A DNA stretch of 64,000 bases from Dermatobacter hominis (GTDB lineage Bacteria; Actinomycetota; Acidimicrobiia; Acidimicrobiales; Microtrichaceae): positions 496,001 through 560,000 of the forward strand of contig NZ_CP085840.1 in the NCBI RefSeq assembly GCF_020715685.1, in the 5' to 3' direction. Made by a program: the position numbers and the translations under genes. The notes under the pieces were generated by a model, which saw only the letters and a program-made list of their open reading frames with translations, was not told the DNA's origin and did not search any database. Positions 16,667-24,905 of the stretch are shown piece by piece; position 1 is the first letter of the stretch; every line of letters starts with the position of its first letter.

Positions 16667-17059
16667 ATGCAGATCGTCTCAGCCCTGTTCGCGGACGACA
16701 TCCAGGTGCGCCAGGCCGAGGGCGGCGCGGCCCGGCTCGACCTCACCGGGATCCAGTTCTCGGCGGCCGCGCCGGGCCCGTTCCCGCTCACGATCACACC
16801 GCACCTCGTCGTGATCGTCCGCTGCCCCACGGATCACCCGGGCAACGCCGCGCTCGAGGTCGTGTTCCTGCGCGACGGCGAGCAGATCGCCCGCAACGTG
16901 CAGCCGCTGCAGATCGACCCCGGACGCTTCGCCTACCGCCTCGTCCGCCCCGAGCTCGAGTTCCCCGAGGCGGGGACCGTCGAGGCGCACTGCCGGATCG
17001 ACATGGGTCCCATGACCGTGGTGCCCTACACCCTGCTGGCGCCGGTGGCCGGCGCCTGA
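16667..17059 (+). CDS. Uncharacterised beta-rich protein
   Basis: A 130-residue soluble protein with alternating hydrophobic patterns typical of a beta-sandwich (LTITPHLVVIVRC, LEVVFLRDGEQIARN). I do not recognise a family. No signal peptide. ATG 16667 has TAGCAT at 16654-16659, 7 nt upstream, and diverges from the acyl-CoA synthetase operon across only 46 bases, which therefore hold two back-to-back -10 boxes. The FIST gene follows 10 bases downstream and is probably in the same transcript. Confidence 0.75.
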   Translation: MQIVSALFADDIQVRQAEGGAARLDLTGIQFSAAAPGPFPLTITPHLVVIVRCPTDHPGNAALEVVFLRDGEQIARNVQPLQIDPGRFAYRLVRPELEFPEAGTVEAHCRIDMGPMTVVPYTLLAPVAGA

Positions 17060-17069
17060 GGCGGCGCCC

Positions 17070-18227
17070 GTGACCGTCGTCGGCGCCGCGCTCAGCGAGC
17101 ACCCGCTCGCGACCCATGCGGTCGGCGAGACCGTCGGCCACCTGCTCGAGGTGGGCGGGCCCCGGCCCGACCTCGTCACGCTGTTCGCCACCGAGCCGCA
17201 CCTCGGCGCGCTCGAGGACATCGTCCGCGCCGTGCGGCACCTGCTCGAGCCGCGGGTGCTCGTCGGCGCGGCCTCGCAGTCGGTGCTCGGCGGCGCCCGG
17301 GAGGTCGAGGACCACGCCGCGCTCGTCGTGCAGGCGATGTGGTTCGGCGGGGCCCGCATCCGACCCGTGCGCATCGACACCGTCCCCGGCGCCGACGGCC
17401 CGCAGCTCCGCGGCGCCGGCGCGCTCGAGGGCACCCGCGGGACCCTGGTCCTGCTCACCGACCCGTTCAGCTTCCCGGTCGACCTCGCACTCGGCGACCT
17501 CGCGGTCACCGCCCCGGGCCTGTCGGTCGTCGGCGGGGCGGCGTCGGCGGCGCGGCGCCCGGGCGGCAACCGCCTGGTGCTCGACGCCGCCATCCACGAC
17601 CACGGCGCCGTCGCCGCGCTCGTCGACGACACCGTCCCCCTCATGACGGCCGTGTCGCAGGGGTGCCGGCCGATCGGGCCGCCGTTCACCGTGACGAGGT
17701 CGGAGCGCAACCGCCTCCACGAGCTGGCCGGTCGTCCCGCCCTCGAGCGGTTGCTCGAGGTCGTCGACGGCCTCGACGACACCGATCGCGCCCTGGCGGC
17801 CGAGGGGCTCCGCATCGGGCGCGTGGTCGACGAGCACCTCGAGGAACCGGGCCGCGGCGACTTCCTCGTCCGGCGCGTGCTCGGCGGCGACCGCGAGGCG
17901 GGCGTCGTCGCGATCGGCGACGAGATCCCGGTCGGCGCCACGGTCAGGTTCCAGGTCCGCGACGCCGCCTCGGCGAGGGAGGACCTCGTCGACGCGCTCG
18001 GCGGGCTGACCGCCGCCGGCGCCCTCTGCTTCACCGACACGGCCCGGGGCTCCGACTTCTTCGGCGGTCCCGACCAGGACGCGCTCACGGTCAGCGAGGC
18101 CCTCGACGGCGCCGCCGTGGCGGGCACGTTCTGCTCGGGCACGTTCGGCCCCGTCGGCGGGCACCCGGCGCTCCACGACGCCGCGATGTGCGTCCTGCTC
18201 GTCGACGCCGCACCCGCCTGGCCCTGA
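17070..18227 (+). CDS. FIST N/C domain sensory protein
   Basis: A 385-residue FIST protein. The N-terminal FIST domain spans about 25-200 (LVTLFATEPHLGALEDIV, VLVGAASQSVLGG, LSVVGGAASAAR), and the FIST_C domain about 220-370 (DFLVRRVLGGDREAGVVAIG, GALCFTDTARGSDFFGG, AGTFCSGTFGPVGG). FIST domains are predicted to bind small ligands and usually feed signalling proteins; here the protein has no output domain. It follows the small beta-rich protein by 10 bases. Confidence 0.85.
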   Translation: MTVVGAALSEHPLATHAVGETVGHLLEVGGPRPDLVTLFATEPHLGALEDIVRAVRHLLEPRVLVGAASQSVLGGAREVEDHAALVVQAMWFGGARIRPVRIDTVPGADGPQLRGAGALEGTRGTLVLLTDPFSFPVDLALGDLAVTAPGLSVVGGAASAARRPGGNRLVLDAAIHDHGAVAALVDDTVPLMTAVSQGCRPIGPPFTVTRSERNRLHELAGRPALERLLEVVDGLDDTDRALAAEGLRIGRVVDEHLEEPGRGDFLVRRVLGGDREAGVVAIGDEIPVGATVRFQVRDAASAREDLVDALGGLTAAGALCFTDTARGSDFFGGPDQDALTVSEALDGAAVAGTFCSGTFGPVGGHPALHDAAMCVLLVDAAPAWP

Positions 18228-18336
18228 GGCGGGCGACCCGCCTCGCCGTCGGGTGCGTGGACCCGGCGCCCCCCGGGTTCGTGGCCCCCGGGGTGCTCGC
18301 TACGATCCCCGGGTCACCGATCGGACAGGACCTCCC

Positions 18337-20328
18337 ATGTCGAACACGTCGCCCACGACGGCACAGCCCACTGCCGAGCTCGAGCAGCGAGCGATCAACG
18401 TCATCCGTGGCCTGGCCATGGACGCGCCGGCGAAGGCCAACTCCGGCCACCAGGGCACGGCCATGGCCCTGGCCCCGCTCGCCCACGTCCTGTGGACGCG
18501 GATCATGCGCTACGACGCGTCGGCGCCCGACTGGGCCGACCGCGACCGCTTCATCCTGAGCTGCGGGCACGCCTCGATCCTGCAGTACGCGATGTTGTAC
18601 CTGACCGGCTACGGCCTGACGCTCGAGGACCTCGAGCAGTTCCGCCAGTGGGGCTCCAACACGCCCGGCCACCCCGAGTTCGGCCACACCGCCGGCATCG
18701 AGGTCACGACCGGTCCGCTCGGCCAGGGCTTCGCCAACGGCGTCGGCATGGCGATCGCCGAGGCGTCCCTGCGCGACCGGTTCGGCAGCGACGTGTGCGA
18801 CCACCACATCTGGGCGATGGTCTCCGACGGCGACCTGTCCGAGGGCGTCAGCCACGAGGCGGCGTCGCTCGCCGGCCACCTCGGGCTCGGGCGCCTCGTC
18901 TACGTCTACGACGACAACCACATCTCGATCGACGGGCCGACCGAGCTCGCGCTGTCCGACGACGCCGCCACCCGCTTCGACGCCTACGGCTGGCACGTCC
19001 TCGAGCTGGGCGAGGCCGCCGAGGACCTCGACGCACTCGAGGAGGCGCTGCTCGAGGCCAGGTCGGTCGAGGACCGGCCGTCGCTGATCGTGCTCCGCAG
19101 CCACATCGCCTACCCGTCGCCGCGCCTGACCGACGACGCCTCGGCCCACGGGCTCGCCTTCAAGCCCGAGGACATCACCGAGACGAAGGCGGCGATGGGC
19201 CTGCCCGACGAGCCCTTCTACGTCCCCGACGACGTCCTCTCGCTGTACCGCGAGGCAGGGACCCGGGGCCGGATCGCCCGCGAGGACTGGGAGCAGCGGG
19301 CCCGCGTCGCCCTCGCGGGGCGCGAGGCCGAGTGGGACGCGTCGCTCGGCGCCCGCGGCCTGCCGGGCTGGACCGACGTGCTGCCCTCGTACACCGAGGC
19401 CGACAAGCCGGCGACCCGCGTCGCCAGCGGGGACTGCGTCGCCGCGCTCGCCGCCGTCGTGCCCGGGCTCGTCGCCGGGGCCGCCGACCTCATCGGCAAC
19501 ACCGGCACCAAGCTGCCGGGCGAAGACGTGCTGTCGGCCAAGACGCCGGGCGGCCGGCAGATCCACTTCGGCATCCGCGAGCACGCGATGGGCTCGATCA
19601 TGGTCGGCGCCGCCCACCACGGGGGCATCCTCCCCGCGGCCGGCACGTTCCTCGTCTTCAGCGACTACATGCGGCCGGCGGCGCGGCTCGCCGCGCTGTC
19701 GGACGCCAAGTGCGTGTTCGTCTGGACGCACGACTCGGTCGGCGTCGGCGAGGACGGGCCCACCCACCAGCCCGTCGAGCAGGTCATGTCGCTGCGGCTG
19801 ATCCCGCACCTGACCGTCATCCGGCCCGCCGACGGCAACGAGACCTCGGCGGCGTGGCGCGTCGCGATCGATGGCACCGGGCCGGTCGCGCTGATCCTCA
19901 GCCGGCAGAACACCCCGGTGCTGCCGACCACGGCCGAGCGGGCGGTCGAGGGCGTCGACCGGGGCGGCTACGTGGTCGCCGACGCCGAGTCGCCCGACCT
20001 CGTGCTCGTCGCCACCGGCACCGAGGTCGCCGTGGCGCTCGAGGCCGCGGGCACCCTGGCCGAGGAGGGGCGGTCCGTCCAGGTCGTCTCGCTCCCGTGC
20101 TGGAGCCGCTTCGACGCCCAGGACGCCGCCTACCGGGACGCGGTGCTGCCGCCCGGCGTGCCCACCGTGTCGGTCGAGGCCGGGGTCACGCTGGGCTGGG
20201 AGCGCTACGCCGACGCGTCGGTCGGCATCGACCGCTTCGGCGCCTCGGCCCCCGGCGACGTCGTGCTGCGCGAGCTCGGGATCACTCCGGAGCACGTCGC
20301 CGCCGTCGCCCGCGACCTGCTCGGCTGA
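18337..20328 (+). CDS. tkt: Transketolase
   Basis: Thiamine-diphosphate enzyme of the non-oxidative pentose phosphate pathway, 663 residues, normal length. N-terminal markers include KANSGHQGTAMALAPLAHVL, TGPLGQGFANGVGMA and the ThDP motif DGDLSEGVSHEAASLAGHL; the pyrimidine domain carries HFGIREHAMGSI and WTHDSVGVGEDGPTHQPVEQ. ATG 18337 lies about 30 bases after TACGAT (18301-18306) and after ACAGGA, so this gene has a short leader. A strong hairpin follows, then transaldolase on the same strand. Confidence 0.96.
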   Translation: MSNTSPTTAQPTAELEQRAINVIRGLAMDAPAKANSGHQGTAMALAPLAHVLWTRIMRYDASAPDWADRDRFILSCGHASILQYAMLYLTGYGLTLEDLEQFRQWGSNTPGHPEFGHTAGIEVTTGPLGQGFANGVGMAIAEASLRDRFGSDVCDHHIWAMVSDGDLSEGVSHEAASLAGHLGLGRLVYVYDDNHISIDGPTELALSDDAATRFDAYGWHVLELGEAAEDLDALEEALLEARSVEDRPSLIVLRSHIAYPSPRLTDDASAHGLAFKPEDITETKAAMGLPDEPFYVPDDVLSLYREAGTRGRIAREDWEQRARVALAGREAEWDASLGARGLPGWTDVLPSYTEADKPATRVASGDCVAALAAVVPGLVAGAADLIGNTGTKLPGEDVLSAKTPGGRQIHFGIREHAMGSIMVGAAHHGGILPAAGTFLVFSDYMRPAARLAALSDAKCVFVWTHDSVGVGEDGPTHQPVEQVMSLRLIPHLTVIRPADGNETSAAWRVAIDGTGPVALILSRQNTPVLPTTAERAVEGVDRGGYVVADAESPDLVLVATGTEVAVALEAAGTLAEEGRSVQVVSLPCWSRFDAQDAAYRDAVLPPGVPTVSVEAGVTLGWERYADASVGIDRFGASAPGDVVLRELGITPEHVAAVARDLLG

Positions 20329-20351
20329 CGCCGCACCGCGCCCCGAGCGGG

Positions 20352-20379
20352 GCCCCACGGACCACCCGGACCGTGGGGC
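20352..20379 (+). terminator. Hairpin after transketolase
   Basis: GCCCCACGG (20352-20360) pairs perfectly with CCGTGGGGC (20371-20379) around a 10-base loop. A second small hairpin GCCCC-GAGC-GGGGC lies just before it (20340-20353). Together they likely end the tkt transcript, fitting the separate promoter box of tal. Confidence 0.65.
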
Positions 20380-20413
20380 GTCGGGCGACCCGCGGCGGCA
20401 GTAGCGTTGCCGC

Positions 20414-21511
20414 ATGGGACGCCTGCAGGACCTCTACACCGAGCAGGGCCAGAGCCCGTGGCTCGACAACCTCAAGCGCGGCTGGCTCGCCGACGGCGAG
20501 ATCCAGCGCTGGATCGACCGGGGGGTGCGCGGGATCACCTCGAACCCGTCGATCTTCCAGAAGGCGATCGAGTCGGGCGACGAGTACACCGCGCAGCTGA
20601 CCGAGCTCGTGCGGGGCGGCGCCTCGATCGAGGACGCCTACTGGGCGATGGTGACCGACGACATCACCGCCGCGCTCGCGCTGTTCCGCCCGCTCTACGA
20701 CAGCTCCGACGCCGGCGACGGCTACGTCTCGGTCGAGGTGGCGCCGTCGCTCGCCCGCGACACCGACGCGACGATCGACATGGCCCGCGACCTCTGGGCC
20801 CGCATCGACCGGCCGAACCTGTTCGTCAAGATCCCGGCCACGGTCGAGGGCCTGCCGGCCATCCGCCAGATGATCTCCGAGGGCGTCAACGTCAACGTCA
20901 CGCTGATCTTCAGCCTCGACCGCTACGCCGCCGTGATGGAGGCCTACATCGACGGGCTCGCGGCCGCGTCCGACGCCGGCCGCGACCTCAGCCGCATCGC
21001 CTCGGTCGCCAGCTTCTTCATCAGCCGCGTCGACACCGAGGTCGACCGGCGGCTCGAGGCCGTCGGCACCGACCAGGCCCTGGCGCTGCGGGGCCAGGCG
21101 GCCGTCGCCCAGGGCCAGCTGGCCGGGCAGATGGCGAAGGAGGCCTTCGCCGGCCCGCGCTGGGAGGAGCTCGCCCACCAGGGGGCCCGCCGCCAGCGCC
21201 CGCTGTGGGCCTCGACGTCGACGAAGAACCCCGCCTACCCCGACACGCTCTACATCGACCAGCTCATCGGCCCCGACACGGTGAACACGATCCCGGACTC
21301 GACGCTCGAGGCGTTCGAGGACCACGGCACCGTCGCCCGCACGCTCGACGCGGACGTCGAGGGCGCCCGGGCCACGTGGGCGGAGATCGGCGCCCACGTC
21401 GACATGGTCGACGTGGCCAAGGTGCTCGAGGCCGAGGGCGTCACCGCCTTCGAGAAGAGCTTCGACGAGCTGCTCGGCGTCCTCGAGACCCGCGCCCGCG
21501 AGCTCGGCTGA
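20414..21511 (+). CDS. tal: Transaldolase
   Basis: A 365-residue transaldolase of the actinobacterial type that transfers dihydroxyacetone between sugar phosphates. Evidence: RGVRGITSNPSIFQKAI at the N-terminus, the Schiff-base Lys in NLFVKIPATVEGL, and LWASTSTKNPAYPDTLY near the phosphate site. It follows transketolase, so both non-oxidative pentose phosphate enzymes sit together. TAGCGT at 20402-20407 ends 6 nt before ATG 20414 and there is no ribosome site, so the mRNA is probably leaderless. Confidence 0.96.
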   Translation: MGRLQDLYTEQGQSPWLDNLKRGWLADGEIQRWIDRGVRGITSNPSIFQKAIESGDEYTAQLTELVRGGASIEDAYWAMVTDDITAALALFRPLYDSSDAGDGYVSVEVAPSLARDTDATIDMARDLWARIDRPNLFVKIPATVEGLPAIRQMISEGVNVNVTLIFSLDRYAAVMEAYIDGLAAASDAGRDLSRIASVASFFISRVDTEVDRRLEAVGTDQALALRGQAAVAQGQLAGQMAKEAFAGPRWEELAHQGARRQRPLWASTSTKNPAYPDTLYIDQLIGPDTVNTIPDSTLEAFEDHGTVARTLDADVEGARATWAEIGAHVDMVDVAKVLEAEGVTAFEKSFDELLGVLETRARELG

Positions 21512-21518
21512 CGATCCC

Positions 21519-21546
21519 GGCCGCCTCGGCCCCGCCCCAGGCGGCC
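21519..21546. terminator. Bidirectional hairpin between tal and the YjbR gene
   Basis: GGCCGCCT (21519-21526) pairs perfectly with AGGCGGCC (21539-21546) across a 12-base loop in the 40-base space between two convergent genes. Confidence 0.55.
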
Positions 21547-21551
21547 CCGCC

Positions 21552-21971
21552 TCAGGTCTCCTCGGGCAGGCCGTGCTCGGCCAGCCACGCCCGGGCCCGG
21601 GTCGGCGACGCCTGCGCCAGCCAGGCGTCCTGGACGATCTCGGTCAGCTCGTCGAGGTCCACCTCGCCCAGGCGGCTCGCCCGCACGAGCACCGACGGGT
21701 GCCCGTCGAAGTGGGCGGTGGTGAAGAACGGGTTGGTCGGGTCCTCGACCAGGGCGCGCTTGTCCTCCTCGCCCCCGACCCAGAGCACGATCACGTCGTC
21801 GTAGCGCTCGCCGGTGTCCGGATCGACGGCGTCGGGACGGGGCGTGCGGAAGAAGACGAACGACTTCTTCCCCACCTGGTAGACGCGGTTGCCCTGGGAG
21901 CCGACCTCGAAGGTGACGTGGGGCATCGCCGCGGCGATGCGGTGGACGTCGTCGGCGGTCGATCCGGCCAT
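21552..21971 (-). CDS. MmcQ/YjbR family protein
   Basis: A 139-residue protein of the MmcQ/YjbR double-wing fold. Evidence: early FEVGSQGNRVYQVGKKSFVFF, the central AHFDGHPSVLVRASRLG, and the C-terminal LTEIVQDAWLAQASPTRARAWLAEH typical of the family. The fold resembles CyaY/DNA-binding proteins but its role is unproven. ATG 21971 is 70 bases from the divergent HxlR gene, so the palindrome in between could influence both. Confidence 0.83.
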   Translation of the reverse strand: MAGSTADDVHRIAAAMPHVTFEVGSQGNRVYQVGKKSFVFFRTPRPDAVDPDTGERYDDVIVLWVGGEEDKRALVEDPTNPFFTTAHFDGHPSVLVRASRLGEVDLDELTEIVQDAWLAQASPTRARAWLAEHGLPEET

Positions 21972-22007
21972 GGCCGCGATGGTCGCGCCGATCCTGTCGG
22001 GGTGGTG

Positions 22008-22024
22008 GGTTCAGATCCTGAACC
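22008..22024. promoter_or_regulatory. Perfect 7-3-7 palindrome operator upstream of hxlR-fbiC
   Basis: GGTTCAG-ATC-CTGAACC (22008-22024) is a perfect inverted repeat ending five bases before TAGGGT (22029-22034), the proposed -10 of the HxlR gene. It therefore covers the -35 to spacer region, the right place for a repressor. HxlR-family dimers bind such short palindromes, so autoregulation is the simplest reading. Confidence 0.65.
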
Positions 22025-22041
22025 GAGGTAGGGTGCCCGCC

Positions 22042-22518
22042 GTGGCACTGCCAGAGGCCCTCCCCGACCACGACCCGGCGTGCTCGATCGCCCGATCGCT
22101 CGACATCGTCGGCGACCGCTGGACGATCCTCATCCTGCGCGACGCCTTCCGCGGCCTGCGACGCTTCGACGAGCTCCGTCGCGACCTCGAGATCCCCCGC
22201 GCCGTGCTGGCCGACCGCCTCCGCAAGCTCGTCGACGCGGGCGTGCTGACCCGTCGCCGGTACCAGGACCACCCGCCCCGGGACGAGTACCGGCTGACCG
22301 CGATGGGCCTCCAGCTGTCGCCGATCCTGGTGGCGCTCATGCAGTGGGGCGACCGCTGGCTGAGCGGCCCCGACGGCGCACCGACGCTGCTCGTGCACGA
22401 GCCGTGCGGCACCGAGATCCACCTCGGGTTCCACTGCCCGACGTGCGACGAGGACTTCACCCCGACCGACATCGCGAGCCGGCCCGGTCCGGGCCGCGCC
22501 GAAAGGGACGACGGATGA
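22042..22518 (+). CDS. HxlR-family winged-helix regulator with C-terminal Cys motif
   Basis: A 158-residue regulator. Residues 12-105 form the HxlR winged helix: CSIARSLDIVGDRWTILILR, RFDELRRDLEIPRAVLADRL and the wing RRRYQDHPPRDEYRLTAMG. The conserved N-terminal Cys of the family is present in PACSIA. The C-terminus has HEPCG then HCPTCDEDF, a possible zinc or redox site. GTG 22042 follows TAGGGT by 7 nt, consistent with a leaderless mRNA. Its stop overlaps the fbiC start as ATGA, so the two are one transcription unit and the regulator may tune F420 synthesis. Confidence 0.9.
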   Translation: MALPEALPDHDPACSIARSLDIVGDRWTILILRDAFRGLRRFDELRRDLEIPRAVLADRLRKLVDAGVLTRRRYQDHPPRDEYRLTAMGLQLSPILVALMQWGDRWLSGPDGAPTLLVHEPCGTEIHLGFHCPTCDEDFTPTDIASRPGPGRAERDDG

Positions 22519-24905
22519 CCGAGCTGACACCCCTCGCCCCCGGCGCGGACGACCCGGCGGCGCTGCCGCTCGACGAGCTGATGGCCCGGGCCCGGGCCGT
22601 GCGCGACGCGGCCCACGGGACCCGCACCACCTACTCCCCCAAGGTCTTCATCCCGCTGACGATGCTGTGCCGCGACCGCTGCGGCTACTGCACGTTCGCC
22701 CAGCCGCCGGCGCGGCTCACCTCGCCGTTCCTCGAGCCGGAGGAGGTGCTGCGCATCGCCCGCGCCGGCGCACGCCGCGGCTGCCACGAGGCGCTGTTCA
22801 CGCTGGGCGAGGCGCCCGAGGACCGCTACCCGGTGGCACGGGAGTGGCTCGCGGAGCGGGGCTACGCCTCGACCGTCGAGTACCTCGCCGCCATGTGCCG
22901 GCTGGTGCTCGACGAGACCGGCCTGCTCCCCCACGCCAACGCCGGTGCCCTCTCCCACGAGGACCTCGCGCTGCTGCGGGCGGTCTCGCCGTCGCAGGGG
23001 ATGATGGTCGAGTCGCTCAACCCCGACCTCCCCGCCCACCGCGGCGCCCCCGACAAGGAGCCGGCCCGCCGGCTGGCGACCCTCGAGGCGGCGGGCGAGC
23101 TGGCGATCCCGTTCACCACCGGGATCCTCGTCGGCATCGGCGAGTCCCGGCAGGACCGCATCGACGCGCTCGAGGCGATCGCCGCGTCGCACCGCCGGCA
23201 CGGCCACGTCCAGGAGGTGATCGTCCAGAACTTCCTCCCGAAGGACGGCACCGCCATGCACCTCGCGCCGCCGTGCCCACCCGACGTGTACCTCGACGCC
23301 ATCGCCCTCGCCCGGCTGATCCTGCCGCCCGAGATCCACCTCCAGGCGCCGCCGAACCTGTCGGACGACTTCGGGGTCCTGCTCGACGCCGGCATCGACG
23401 ACTGGGGCGGCGTCTCGCCCGTCACCGCCGACCACGTCAACCCCGAGCGCCCGTGGCCCGACCTCGACCGCCTTCGCGAGGTCACCGAGGCGCGCGGCCA
23501 CAGCCTGGCCCCGAGGCTGACCGTCCACCCGGAGTTCGCGCTGGACCCGCAGCGCTGGCTCGACGAGGGCCTGCACTTCGCCGTGCTCGACCGCTCCGAC
23601 GCCGAGGGGCTCGGCCGCGACGATCCCGGCGCCCAGTTCCCCCAGAAGGTCGCGTCGATCACCCCCGTCGGCGACGACGCCGAGGTCACGCTGGTCGGCC
23701 CCCGCTCCACGCAGTGGTACTCGGGCGCGCCCGTCGCACCGCCGGTCCTCGTCCCCGCCCCGTCCGAGCGCGTCACCGGTCCGGTCGCCGAGGTGCTCGA
23801 CGGCGTGCGCACCGGCCAGGAGGTCGGCGAGGACGAGATCCTCACGCTGTTCGCAGCCCGCGGCCCCGAGGTGGCGGCCGTGGCCGCCGTCGCGGACGAG
23901 CTGCGCCGGGCGATCGTGGGCGACGAGGTCACCTACGTCCGCAACCGCAACATCAACTACACGAACGTCTGCACCTTCAAGTGCCGGTTCTGCGGCTTCT
24001 CCAAGGGACCGCTGAGCCTGAACCTCCGCGGCAACCCCTACCTGCTGACCCTCGACGACATCGCCCAGCGCGCCGTCGAGGCCGCTGCCGAGGGAGCGAC
24101 CGAGGTCTGCCTGCAGGGCGGCATCCACCCCGACTTCGACGGCGACTACTACATCGACGTCGCCCGGGCCGTGAAGGACGCCGTGCCCGACATGCACGTC
24201 CACGGCTTCACCGCCCTCGAGGTGACCGAGGGCGCCCGACGCCTGGACGAGCCGCTCGCCGACTACCTCACGCGGCTGAAGGAGGCGGGGCTCCGGACGC
24301 TGCCCGGCACCGCGGCCGAGATCCTCGACGACGACGTCCGGGCCGTCATCTGCCCGGACAAGATCAACACGGAGGAGTGGCTCGAGGCGCACCGCACCGC
24401 CCACTCCGTCGGGCTCAACAGCAACGTCACGATCATGTTCGGCACCGTCGAGCAGCCCCGGAGCTGGGCCCGCCACCTCCTCCTGACCCGCGACCTCCAG
24501 AAGGAGACCGGCGGCTTCACCGAGTTCGTCGGCCTGCCGTTCGTGCACATGGCCGCGCCGCTCTACCTCCAGCACCGCTCCCGGCGCGGTCCGACCTTCC
24601 GGGAGGTCGTGCTCATGCACGCGATCGCCCGGATCACCTACCGGGACACGATCGACCACGTGCAGGCGTCGTGGGTGAAGCTCGGGCTCGCCGGCGTGGG
24701 GCAGCTGCTCCAGGCCGGCGTCGACGACCTCGGCGGCACGCTGATGGACGAGAACATCAGTCGGGCCGCGGGCGCCGAGCACGGCACGATGGCCACCGCC
24801 GAGGACTTCCGGGACCTGCTCGCACCGCTCGGCCGCACGCTCGTGCAGCGCACGACGCTCTACGGCCGGGTCGGCGACCCCGTGCCCGCCACCGCCCCGG
24901 CCTGA
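22515..24905 (+). CDS. fbiC: Bifunctional FO synthase FbiC (CofG-CofH fusion)
   Basis: Makes 7,8-didemethyl-8-hydroxy-5-deazariboflavin, the chromophore of coenzyme F420, from tyrosine and a riboflavin precursor. The 796-residue protein has two radical-SAM halves: CofG with LCRDRCGYCTF (about residue 50) and CofH with NVCTFKCRFCGFSKG (about residue 490), each with a CxxxCxxC cluster motif. Length is typical for actinobacterial FbiC. Translation is coupled to the HxlR gene. Its 3' end overlaps the convergent gene by 46 bases. Confidence 0.97.
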   Translation: MTELTPLAPGADDPAALPLDELMARARAVRDAAHGTRTTYSPKVFIPLTMLCRDRCGYCTFAQPPARLTSPFLEPEEVLRIARAGARRGCHEALFTLGEAPEDRYPVAREWLAERGYASTVEYLAAMCRLVLDETGLLPHANAGALSHEDLALLRAVSPSQGMMVESLNPDLPAHRGAPDKEPARRLATLEAAGELAIPFTTGILVGIGESRQDRIDALEAIAASHRRHGHVQEVIVQNFLPKDGTAMHLAPPCPPDVYLDAIALARLILPPEIHLQAPPNLSDDFGVLLDAGIDDWGGVSPVTADHVNPERPWPDLDRLREVTEARGHSLAPRLTVHPEFALDPQRWLDEGLHFAVLDRSDAEGLGRDDPGAQFPQKVASITPVGDDAEVTLVGPRSTQWYSGAPVAPPVLVPAPSERVTGPVAEVLDGVRTGQEVGEDEILTLFAARGPEVAAVAAVADELRRAIVGDEVTYVRNRNINYTNVCTFKCRFCGFSKGPLSLNLRGNPYLLTLDDIAQRAVEAAAEGATEVCLQGGIHPDFDGDYYIDVARAVKDAVPDMHVHGFTALEVTEGARRLDEPLADYLTRLKEAGLRTLPGTAAEILDDDVRAVICPDKINTEEWLEAHRTAHSVGLNSNVTIMFGTVEQPRSWARHLLLTRDLQKETGGFTEFVGLPFVHMAAPLYLQHRSRRGPTFREVVLMHAIARITYRDTIDHVQASWVKLGLAGVGQLLQAGVDDLGGTLMDENISRAAGAEHGTMATAEDFRDLLAPLGRTLVQRTTLYGRVGDPVPATAPA

